From Monarcha castaneiventris obscurior (taxonomy: Eukaryota; Chordata; Aves; Passeriformes; Monarchidae), in NCBI GenBank assembly GCA_026261815.1, contig JAMPIT010000417.1:3505501-3569500 (forward strand): DNA of 64,000 bases. The letters run 5' to 3'. The translations under genes were made by a program, and so were the position numbers. The notes beneath the pieces are model-generated. The model ran no database searches. It was not told the DNA's origin and saw only the letters and a program-made list of their open reading frames with translations. Positions 37,401-48,100 of this stretch are shown in pieces (position 1 is the stretch's first letter; each line of letters starts with the position of its first letter).

Positions 37401-40400
37401 TTTGATGGCTTCTCCTGGAATATTATACCAAATTGTGAAGTTTTAACAAAAACTGAGTCCATTATGCAGCATAGTGGTTTAACCCCAGTTGGGATTAATT
37501 CTAATCCAGCCAAAACCAGCACATGCACAGAAATTAAGCTTATAGATAGGATTATGTGAAATTTATAGAGGTCTGGGTTTGCTTATTTTTTTCCAGAACA
37601 TTTAAAATAAGTCTTTCAGCAAATGGAGTGTTTTCTATCAAAATGGAGATGTTCTCTATACATTGAAGATTTTAATTTAAAAAGTGATAATTTTCACTCT
37701 CTGTAAAATTATGCCCTACATTGTTCTATTTCATCCTGAGACAGGTTGTTATCACTATTTCAATTGTCTCTTAAAGCGGTTCTCACCCCAACTATGACAA
37801 ACAGCATTGCTCCACATCTGCTTTGCTTGCAGAACTCTATTCTCTTCCATTCTTTGATCTCTTCAACCTATGACCCACCCCATTCATTTATTTAAATGTA
37901 GACACATTCAAAACTTGGTAGCTGGTAATTCCAGCACATGACAAGGCCTTTGATGGTGAATCAGCTGGATGCAGAAGTCCTGTGCTTCTGAACAGGCATG
38001 ATACAAGATCCTAATGTTTTGTGCCTTTAAGATGAGGTACATTTTAAGTCCGTTTCATTTATGCCCTAGCACATTACACTTACTGTAATTAACCCTGTTT
38101 CCAGCGGGCAAGCTCCTTGCCAAAGTTCTCAAGGTGAATAACCAAAACCCAAAGTCAAAATAACCTTTCTCAGTGCACATTTCCATATGTGCTGCGTGAG
38201 AAGCTGGACCAGGTTTTTACCTGGCAGTCACCACAGAACCATGAGGTGTGCTCAATATTTTGTGTATGACTTGCAATACATCAAACACTTCCCTGAGACC
38301 ATGAAAGCCATCAGAGTGCAGCCAAGAGAAATATTTGCTTTCACTTGCCTTGAGCCTGTCTTCTACCCAGTGAGAGTCCCACCATCAGATAAGTAGCAAT
38401 GTTGTAGAAAGTCTCTAATCCAGGAGGTACAAAGTGCTTTAAAATAACAAAGTCTCCCATTGCTGCTTGCTGTATAGGATTTGAAAAATTCTGCACTACC
38501 TCTACATTTAATAAATGACAGGACAAGACTTCAATGTCCTTCAGTCCTCCAGCTGCTTAGGTGTTTTTCTAAAGCTGTAGCACCTTCAGAGTATTACTGG
38601 AACAAGAAAACAGAGCAGTAAAAACAGTGACATTTTTTCCCCACTACACATTTTAAGCCTTTATCTATAAATCAAATAAAACTTCTCCCACTTTTTCTGA
38701 TTGGTTTGACCATTTCATCTCCTATAACTGTTCCTGATCCTCACTTTTCCACTTGGCAATGTAACACATTCAGAAATAAATATTGATGCCCTTGAACTTA
38801 CCATGGCCATGTACCAGAAAAAAAGAAAAAATCCAAGAAATATACCAGAAGAAAATTAACAAAAGGTCACAGATTTGGTGCCATACCAAACTTTTAGAGA
38901 TAGTATGATTTTCTTATACATTAAATGAAATTTAAACTGCACACAATTGAGGTTAAATTATTTTAAGCTTTCTTTTAGAAAACCATAGAAACGCTATTGT
39001 TACATAACAATTAGAAATTATTTTCCAATAAACTTTCACTTGTAAGCAACACTTAAATTTGTGCCAGTGTTCATGATATGTCATCATGATCACTAATTGT
39101 ACAGATACTGCTGCTTCATTTTGCTTTGGAGTTGGGGTTATAAAAGTTCAAGTAAAGCAATCTAGAAGCTTGGCTGCATGCTATGTAGGTAGTCCTTCCC
39201 CTACTTCCTCACCATCTCGTGAAAATGGAGGTTGTTTCTGCAGTGTTAAATCAGAGTTAAGAGGCAGGACAACGTTTTATACTTCAGGAATTTCCTTTAT
39301 CAGCCTTGTGTGCCTCTATTAGTCCTCCCCTCTGAATCACTCCTGCATATCTTGAAAGCCAGGCCACTAAAGGAACACTGTGGTATTTCCGATGACTCAG
39401 CTGTTTTTTCTCTGCCAACTTGTGCACCTATTTTGACCTTATTAACATTCTGGTAAGAATCTCTTTCCCTCTCATCCAAAAAAGATAAGGTAAGTGGAAC
39501 CTGAAAGTACATGAATATGTAACACCCATTCCTTCTTCAGGTGTCCTGTCCAGATATTGCCAGTCAGAGTAGATTTGAATCACTGTTTAATGGGTATTGA
39601 AATACTGTCCTGCCAAACTAAGCAGCTGACCCAGAAGTCATATCTCATTAATACTATTTTGTATAGTATGAATAGAGATCCTTCAAGAACAGGAATATGT
39701 CAGAGACTTCCTAATGATATGTCCACTCCTGCTCTCATCAATTTAGTCCAAATTCTTGGAGAAGAAAGAATTGATACTACCCTATTCCTCTTTTCTATAT
39801 ACTGACCAATTCATCTATATGATGACTGAGAAGTAATATCTTTCTACAGTTCCCATAAAAATAAAAGATAAAATATAAGAAATAAAAATCCAGGTTTAGA
39901 GATTTCTTATTCATGTTTCAAATTAACTGTTGATTAACCTGAAATGTGTATTTATATTCACCTTTATGAATTTGCAGGCTTAGAAATATAAATAATAAAT
40001 AAATTAATAAGACTAATCGTCAGAGCCTGCCTTACCAAAAGGATTCTAGGGGAGGTTCACTTTTTGAAAAAGAGCAGCTGCTGCTATAGCTAGCAAATTC
40101 CTCTAACTTTGCAGACGCCATAACACTTATAGTAGCTATTGGAAAATGGACACATAAAATAAAAAAGAATCCATCTTGTTTTCAAAGGAATCCAGGCTAT
40201 ATCACTGCCAAATTAAGTTCCCATGACAGAACTTAGTCTTTTACTGGTGAGTACAAATTAATAAACCTTTCACACATTTTTAACTATATCATGTGCAAAA
40301 GTAAATTTATTGTCTAGGGATATAATGTGCTGCAGCTGTTCAGTGATACTCTGACAGAAATTTGTCTAGACCATTTAAATAGACTAAATATGAAAAAAAC

Positions 40401-42478
40401 ACATTGTACTGGCACTCACATGGGATTAAGATGTTGGTCAGGATCTGGTTTAAACATTTTGCTCTCACAATAACTTCCTGGAATTGATCATTCTACATCT
40501 CAAAGATAAAGGCTTTTGAAGGACCACTTAGATCCTTTATCTCCTGTATAATAAGAGAATCTGCTTGATAAATTTTCTTTTCCTGTTTATGAACTGCATC
40601 TGGTATCACTGGCAGAACACTGCTGGAGGAATGAAGAAACTTTATGCACTTTTTATCTTGTTCATAGAGAATCAATTAGTAAAACTGTAAGTTATATCTC
40701 ACTCACATGTTGTTTAAGCGGAAAGAGCATTTCTCCAGTGTAATGTATTTTCCCCCCAGTTCAAAAGAATCTGATAATGGCTGCTTATCTTTGGCAGTTT
40801 TCAGCTGAATAAAAGGTTAAATATATCTCGTTGAACTAGATCTCTTTGAGCTGATTCATGCATACATGTTGTTCCCTGCTGACTTGATCCTCTATGCCAT
40901 TATCCTTGCCTACAAAAAGGATATTGACTTATTGGTCACTCTGAATTTTTATGCCATTTGCTAAACCTTTGGTCTCAGGATACTGAGGAACTTTTAAGTG
41001 CATCTTTCCAATTTTGGGGGGTTTTTCGATTAATAACATACTTTAATTCTGGCTGGTGTTATCTTCAAAGAAAGGACAGCCTGTCTTGGAAGAGTTAAAA
41101 TGAAGTTACTAGTCTGACTACTTTTAAATCCTTTGTCTCTGCTTAGAAAGATGTGTGGTAGTATTTGAAAGGCTATTGTTAGACTGTATTGCAAGGAAAA
41201 CACACTGGAATTCAAAAAATAAAAAAAAAGAAAAAAAAGAAACATTTTAAAATCTTACTCTTCTTCCTGGAAAATACTCTTCAGTAAGTGAATCAAAAAT
41301 GTTTCTCTTTTTTAGGAGCAAGTACAGCATAACATGAGGTGAACAAACTGGTATCAGTAGGTAATGTCTTGCTTTATCTCTAAGGGATGAGAAAGGGAAT
41401 GAAAAATTGTGTTGCTTTAACAAAACCCAGCTATGCCTCCGAGTTAGCAGCTGCACAATAGCAGAAAGGAAGACTTACATTAGAAGAGAAGAACAAGGCA
41501 GAAGAACTAGAAAAATACCAGAAAAAGCCAAAAAAAGGAAGACTGGACAGACAAATTTGTATCCAGGAACAGATACTGGATATGAAACAGTAGAGCTGAG
41601 CACACTGAAGGACAGTGATTGACAATGCATAAGTTTATTGGCCTATCTAACCCTGTCCTAAAACCTACTGAGAACACAAGACCACTGAAAGTTTTCTACT
41701 TACATGGGGCAGACAGAGCCTCCGTCAGCTATAGTCCATGGCTGTACAAATACGCATTCATCCTGCACATTGCCTTTTGGTATGCTGATTTAGTTTTCCA
41801 GTTTACTATGCTGTTATACCTCAAAGCTACAGCTTTATTAATCTAGAAGTGCATTTCACTGAAAAATGCCATTCAACTACATATCCCCTTTAATTAAGAA
41901 TTTTACTAAGAAAATAAAGCAGGTACTGTAGTGTGAAATAATTTCCTACCCAATATTAACTAGTCAAAATCTAAAATCCACTTTTCAAATAAAGTACAGT
42001 GTTTTCTTGGTCATGACCCCAAAGCCCAAGAGGACATCTGAAGAACCAGAGTTGAATCTATTGAGAGCATTCTGACAGACTCTCTAGATCTGGTCCCCAT
42101 CCATCACCTCTGTGTAAATAACTTTCTGATGTGCAGACCCTACAAAAGTCTACCACATGAAATGAGTATCATTCTGTAATCTGGATACAAGTAACATCTT
42201 TCAGCATACAAACAGCTATAATTTTTGTGAAACAGGGAAGCATGAGCCAAGGTGGATCTTTCAGAATAAAGTCTGGAATTATAGCACCACTAATATCTGT
42301 TTCAGGCAAGAATTTAATTATTCAGTGTATGGAGAAGGGGGAAATCTCAAAATGTCATGCTATAATGGAACTTTTCAGATATTTAACAATGTTAATGGAT
42401 CAACCATACCTAATCAACTGGTACTTGCAGTGTCTTTTGCCCAGCGACGAGAAGACAAATATTAGCTATGTATCAGTC
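31436..42478. other. Unassigned AT-rich DNA, no recognised gene
   Basis: About 11 kb of stop-dense sequence. It holds a short CR1 remnant near 33,030, a homeodomain-motif-rich AT stretch at 33,541-33,830, a slightly GC-richer patch at 35,180-35,390, and an exon-like segment at 39,323-39,452 on the plus strand (see findings). Nothing was recognised as a protein-coding or RNA gene. Confidence 0.5.
33030..33086 (+). mobile_element. Probable old CR1 3' end remnant
   Basis: The short run acagatggcttctagaggtc, then ccttcaacctt, then a degenerate tail gggatcctacgaaa matches the order of the CR1 3' end (a GATGG-CTTCTAGAGGTCCCTTC-type block followed by the octamer tail). It is only about 57 bases and strongly diverged, so this is an ancient truncated copy. 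Confidence 0.55.
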
Positions 42479-43015
42479 AGAGAATCACAAAATGGACAAG
42501 GTTGGAAGGGATGGATCATTTGATCCAACCTCCCTGCTCAAACAGGGTCATTCTGGATCACACAGGATTGTGTCCAGATGGCTCTTGAGTATCTCCAGTG
42601 AGGGAGACTCTGCAACCACACTGGGAAATCTGTTTCAGTGCTCAGTCATCTGCACTTTAAAGTTCTTCCTCAGGTGGAACTTCCAAGAGGAAGTGCATCA
42701 GTTTCGTCCCATTGCCTCTTGTCCTATTCCTTGGCACCACCAAGAAGAGCATGGCTCCATCCTCTTGGCACCCCTGGCTTCAGATATTTACAGACATTGA
42801 TGAGGTCCTCTTTCAGGCATCTCTTCTCAAGACTGCACAGACCCAGCTCCCTCAGCCTTTCCTCATAAGTGAGGTGTTCCAGTCCCCTCATCATCTTTGT
42901 AGCCTTTCACTGGAGCCACTCCAGGAGCTCCATGTCTCTCTTGTACTGAGGAGCCCAGAACTGGGCACAGCACTCCAAGGCCTCTTGGCCCTACTACCAG
43001 GGCTGAGTAGAGGGG

Positions 43016-43916
43016 TAGGATCACCTCTCTCAACCTGCTGAAGGGCTGCACAGCACTCTGGAGAACTGGCCACTCCTCCAAGCTTTGTGTCATCAGTGAA
43101 CTTGCTGAGGAAGCATCTGCCCTCTCATCCAAGCTGTTGAGGAATAAGTTAAACAATGATGGGCTCAGTATTGACGCTTGAGAGACACCACTAATGATCC
43201 CACTAGATCCTGTGCCTGGATCTATATATATATACATTATAACCCTCTGGCATCTGCCGTTCAGTCAGTTCTCAACCCACCTTGCTGTCTACTCATCCAG
43301 TCCACACTTCCTGAGTTCGCCTATGAAGACATTGTGAGAGACAGTGCCAAAAGACTTCCCGAAGTCAAGGCAGGCAATATCCATTGCTCTCCACTCATTC
43401 ATCCAGGTAGTTTCATTTTAGAAGGCAATCATGTTGGTCAAGCATGATTTACCTTTAGTGAATTAGTACTGGCTACTACTGATCACCTTTTTAGTCATCC
43501 ATGTGGATAGAGACGGCCTCCAGAATAAGGTGCTCCATCACCTTTCCAGGGATTGAGGTGAGGCTGACTGGCCAGTAGATCCCTGTGTCCTTTTTACACT
43601 TTTTGAAGACTGGGATTGCCTTTCAGTCCTCAGGCACCTCTCCTGACCGTAATGACCTAAACTATGGTGTCCACCACCTCTCTCAGCACTCGTGGATGCA
43701 CCCCATCAGGGCCCATAGACTCAGGGATGTCAAGTCTGCCTAGGTGTTTTCTGACCCAATCCTCTTTGACCAAGGGAAAGTCTTTCTTCCAAAATTCTTT
43801 TAGCCTGGTCTCTTAGATCAGAGATCCCTGAAGGTTGGTCTTGTCAGTGAAGACTGATGCAAAGAAGGCATTCAGTAACTCTGTCTTCTCTTCATCCTGT
43901 TACCAGGCTGTCCTGT
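43016..43916 (-). pseudogene. CR1 ORF2 reverse-transcriptase remnant
   Basis: The minus strand encodes pieces of the CR1 reverse transcriptase in broken frames. GPDGVHPRVLREVVD (about 43,675-43,715) is the early finger/palm block. IISGVSQASILSPSLFNLFL (about 43,145-43,205) is the QG block, with the usual PQGS altered to SQAS. FTDDTKLG (about 43,075-43,100) keeps the paired aspartates of the active site. Several in-frame stops lie between the blocks. Immediately after FTDDTKL, a few dozen codons lead directly to REVILPLYSALV, so the thumb-side part normally between them appears to be deleted. Confidence 0.85.
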
Positions 43917-44344
43917 CCATTTAGTAATGGACCCTCTTTTGTTTTTTGGTTTTTTGGTTTTTTTTTTTTGGTTTTTTTTTTGGTGTTTTGTTTTGTTTTG
44001 TTTTTGGGTTTTTTTAAGTATTTGGAGAAGACCTTCTTGTGGTCCTTGACATCCATGTCCAGATTTAATTCCAGGTGGGCTTTGACTTTCCTTGTCTCAT
44101 TTCTACTTACTCTGACAACTTCTCTATATTCATTCCAAGTGGCCTGACACTCCTTCCATTTCCTGTGTATTTCCTGCTTATGCTTGAGTAAGGACAGAAG
44201 TTCTTTATTCATCCACACAGGTCTCTCGCCCCTTTGCCCAATTTCTTGCTCATTGGGATGCATCATTCTTGAGCATGAAGGAAATGATCCTTGACTATCA
44301 GCCAACTCTCTTGCACCCCTCTTCCCTGCAGGGCGTGTTCCCAC
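43892..44344 (-). pseudogene. CR1 ORF2 linker remnant, 150 codons open
   Basis: This is the longest intact frame in the element. It corresponds to the region between endonuclease and RT in CR1 ORF2, with the recognisable pieces RPVWMNKELLSLLKHKQEI, WKECQATWNEYREVVRVSRN and KAHLELNLDMDVKDHKK. Between residues at 43,930 and 44,015 the frame runs through a lysine-rich low-complexity stretch made by an A-rich (plus-strand T/G-rich) repeat, then resumes with GPLLNGQDSLVTG. It is part of a dead copy and has no start codon context of its own. Confidence 0.85.
43931..44016 (+). repeat. T/G-rich low-complexity tract inside CR1
   Basis: T-runs of 5-12 separated by GG or G, including three TTTTG units, interrupt the CR1 body. 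On the minus strand this is A-rich and codes lysine/asparagine. It probably expanded from an originally A-rich codon stretch of ORF2. Confidence 0.9.
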
Positions 44345-44570
44345 AGGATTCTTTAAAGAATATCCCTGAAGAAGCTAAATTTAGCTCTCCTGAGGTCCAT
44401 GGTTAAAATCTTACTCACTGCCTGGCTCCCTCCTCACCCAGTACTGGACTCCACAATCTCACGGTCACTACAGCCAAGGCTGCCCCAACCTTCACATCTC
44501 CAACAAGGCCTTCCCTGTTTGTTAGCATGAGTTCAATCAGCACAACATTCCTTGTGGGAACCTCCCCTAT

Positions 44571-45127
44571 TTATGACAAGATGCTTCCCAGGAACCTCCT
44601 GGACTGTTTGTGCTTTGCTGTGTAGCTTCTCCAGCAGATGTCAGGGTAACTAAAGGCCCCCACAAGAACCGGGGCCTGTGAGTTTGAGGCTGCTTCAAGC
44701 TGCCTGTAGAAGGCCTCATCCACTTCCCCCTCCTGGTCAGGCAGCCTGTAGCAGACACCCACAAAAATGTCACCTTTACAAGTCTGCCGTTTTATCCTGA
44801 CCCACAAGCTTTTGACTTGCTCATTATCTACCCCAAGAGCCTGATACATCCCAAGTGTTGCCTTGCAAAGACAGCAACTCCATCACCACGCCTTCCTGGT
44901 CTGTGTCTCCCGAACAGCGAGAAGCCCTGCATGACAACACTGCAGTCATGTGAGCTATCCCACCATGTCTCCATAATCACAACGAGGTCAAAGCCCTGTA
45001 ACTGCACGTGGAACTGTAGTTCATCCTGTTCGTTCCCCATACTGCATGCATTGGTATACAGGCACTTTATACAAGTATTTGATGGTCTCAGTATCTGTGA
45101 GGGTAGGGGTGAGAAATGACACACCAC
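44571..45127 (-). pseudogene. CR1 ORF2 endonuclease remnant, frameshifted
   Basis: This is the apurinic-type endonuclease domain of CR1 ORF2 in two overlapping frames. The frame 45,127-44,828 holds CLYTNACSMGNEQDELQFHV, LVVIMETWWDSSHD and RPGRRGDGVAVF. The frame 44,849-44,571 holds GDIFVGVCYRLPDQEG, EAFYRQLEAASNSQAPVL and GAFSYPDICW. The last is the metal-binding GDFN-type motif with the aspartate replaced by alanine. A later CSDREIVE (about 44,450) stands for the conserved SDH motif and lacks its histidine. The N-terminal part of ORF2 and all of ORF1 are absent through 5' truncation. Confidence 0.9.
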
Positions 45128-48100
45128 AGCCCTGTCTTTGGCTTGCTCAACTTTAGAATTTAGACTAATTACTCAAACCTGTAATTAATCTTTTTTTATG
45201 CCAAGTTTTATGGCCAGTGCAGGCTTATTTGGACTTATCAGAGTATATGTCTTAATAAAACACCTTCAGTTGTTGATTTACCAACATTAAAATGGCTGAT
45301 TATAGGCTCATACAACTGGGAAAGAAGTAGCTTTCCAGATGGCAGTGGCTAAACACTTTTCACAAGATACAAAGTGCACTCCTATTACAGCTCAAACTAC
45401 AGCTTCATCTAGGTCATCAGACCCATGTTCTGTGTCCAGTCTACTGTGTTCTGAAGTGCCAAAAAATAGTCTTGTCCTACCAGCTGAAGCCACGTCAGAA
45501 AAATATCCTGTAGAAGTAATGCCTAGTAACACCAACATCTCTTCTTGATGCATGAAGGTACTAATGATCTTCCATGCTTTCCAAAGTCATCAGTCATTAT
45601 GACCGCTCATCTATTCAGGGCAACCTATTCATCCGTATTGCACGGTTAATCACCGATGTTCCCACCTGCTCTTCAACATAATTTTGAAGTAAAGTTTCGA
45701 AATCTGTTTTGAAGTTATTTGAAAATATTGCTAGCTGGGGGCAAAAGAATGAAGGAATTGGTGGAGTTTGATTGTAACTTCAGGAATTTTGTTTGATAGA
45801 TATCTCAACAATCACCATTAAAAGATTCCTTAATGTGTCAATATCTGTTCAGAATATTATGTAATTGCTCTTTAATTGTCTTAAAGGCACTCCTCAAGAG
45901 ACACCAACTTCCTAACAACTCAACTTCCAATGAAAGGTGGAGAAATGCCTGCAAAAGTTGAAACTTGGCAAAATTAAAAAAAAAGGAATCTTGCTGGATA
46001 TTCCCTAAAGAAATTTCTGATCTTCACTGTGAGTTCATGTACATGCAAAATTGTTTTTTATAACATGAAACTTGATCTGTCTTAAATAATGGAAAAAGTA
46101 CTGTCCCATACTAGGACCTTATCATCAGATATCCATTTATGACTATCACCTTATTAAAAGCTTAAAAAATATGTAAACAGACTTTTGTGACCAGAAAATA
46201 AACCCTTTTCTTAATAATTTTTGGGTGTCACATAATAAGTGGAAAGTTTAGAAAAAACTACCTTTAATAATTAAAATAACTTGAAATATATTTTGCCTGA
46301 TCCCTAAAAAAGGCAAAAAAAGATGATCCAGCTATCTAGGTATACAGTACCTGCCAGTATAGCTTAGAGGAAAAAAAAAGATTTTTAAAATAATAATCTC
46401 TCTGGGGTGCGAATAGCAATTAATTATATCACAATTTTGATATTTCCCCCTTTTGATCCTATTCATTATTCATTGTCATGTGAATTGTTTTTTCTAATTT
46501 TCCCAACAGCAATTATCATTCCATTTATTATAACATTTTCTTTTTTGTAGATAATTTTTACGTTTAACTCAGGTTTCTCTTAACTGCTTCCAACTGTCTA
46601 TGTATTTAATGAAACCCTTTTTGGTCATTTTGTTCTTTCTTTCAAGTTCCCATTCTCTCACCAGAGAAGTGTATCAGTTCCCACTGCAAACTTCCCCAGA
46701 GCCCTGCCAGCACTCTTCAAACCATTTTGCAAGCATCAGCTCCATAGACATGCAAATAATTTTGCCTTTGAGTACACATAGCTTTAACCAACACCACTGG
46801 CAATTTGTAACAAATATAGAAGCTAGAATGGCAGCCATGAAATACATTTCACATAGTCCACTCCAGAGTCATCAAACAGCAGTATTAACAATTTGGTATT
46901 AACAGCTTGTGTCAGGTTTGAAGGATTTCAGATCCAAAAAGAAAGAGCAGGCTCTGTATGATGCTCCTAATTCCTCAGCTTATCTAGCTGCAAAAAAATA
47001 TGAATATGTATGCATGACTCAAAGGAGTTCACTCTTTCTTGCTATTCAGAAAACCAATATCCTCATCAGTGCAGAAGTACTATCATCAAATATTCCCACA
47101 GTACCCAACTAACAATGCTGACGTTTAAAAAGGACGCAACATTAAACTGTACCAGAATTATTAGGCATGTGTTGGGCATGACAGTCAGCATAACATGAAC
47201 CTTGTTCTTGGTTCTGTACAGTACTCCCTGGTCCAATACTGTACATCGGCTTTTGCCCCCTTGACCTCTTAATACAATTTCTCCTCAAAGCCTGGGACAC
47301 GTTACCTGATGGTTATCTTACAGAGTGGATGTACAATCTCTGAAACACACCATTCTGCACAGCCTGCAGTGTCCCTCCTTCTCCCTCACAACTGCTGGAA
47401 CACATCATAGCTTCCCCATGATCTTAGTCCACTGAGATCAGGCTGGTTGGACAGTAGGAGTGAGAGAGAGAAAAACATCCCACCTATGGCCCTTGAATTC
47501 TTGGTGACTCTCTGTCCAAAGATTTAACGGAACTGTGATAACTTAAGGCTACTATGATCCATTTCTGTTACTGCCTTTATCAAGACAGCATCAAATTAGT
47601 TCATTACTAATCCAATGATGTTCTTCTAAGATACTAATACTTATCTACTGAGCTGTGCTCCATGAGACATCCTCCACATTTACACATCATATCAGAATAT
47701 CTTGCAACAAGTCCTAAGTTTTAAAAAAAAGGGAATAGAAACAGGAATAATACTCTTATATTGAGCAACACTCTTTTATAAGAAGAAATAGAGTCAATGC
47801 CTGAACAATGGAATGGATGGATGTTTAACTAAGGATGTTTTGTTGGACTTTATGTTGATTCCTACTGCCACTTTTCCTCTCTCTTTTGAAATTTCTTTGC
47901 TTATCTTTGTATCTATTTTTACTTTCCACTCGTATTTCTCAGATGCTCAGTGTACCACTGTTCTTATAGGTTCTGGAACAACAGCAAAAGTAAAGCTATC
48001 TGGGCTATGCTCCTATTAACAGCACTTTCCCTTTGGCAAATGGAAAGCAATAAAGTAAGGCTCTCATCAGAGTCACAACATTGTTACCATGCAATCAAGT

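Larger units (their letters stand above)
42479..45120 (-). mobile_element. Long decayed CR1 LINE carrying ORF2 remnants
   Basis: A minus-oriented CR1 of about 2.65 kb. Its 3' tail is at 42,479 (agaatcacaaaatgg on the plus strand) and its truncated 5' end is near 45,120, inside the ORF2 endonuclease. Read on the minus strand, it gives in order the endonuclease start (CLYTNACSMGN near 45,060), ETWWDSSHD, a CYRLPDQEGEVDEAFYRQL block, a degraded GDFN-type motif, CSDREIVE, an RT segment with GPDGVHPRVL (about 43,700), SGVSQASILSP...LFNLFLNSLDE, FTDDTKL (about 43,090) and the REVILPLYSALV end region. A full CR1 is about 4.5 kb and ORF2 copies DNA by target-primed reverse transcription. This copy is dead: there are frameshifts, stops and lost motifs throughout. 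Confidence 0.95.
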
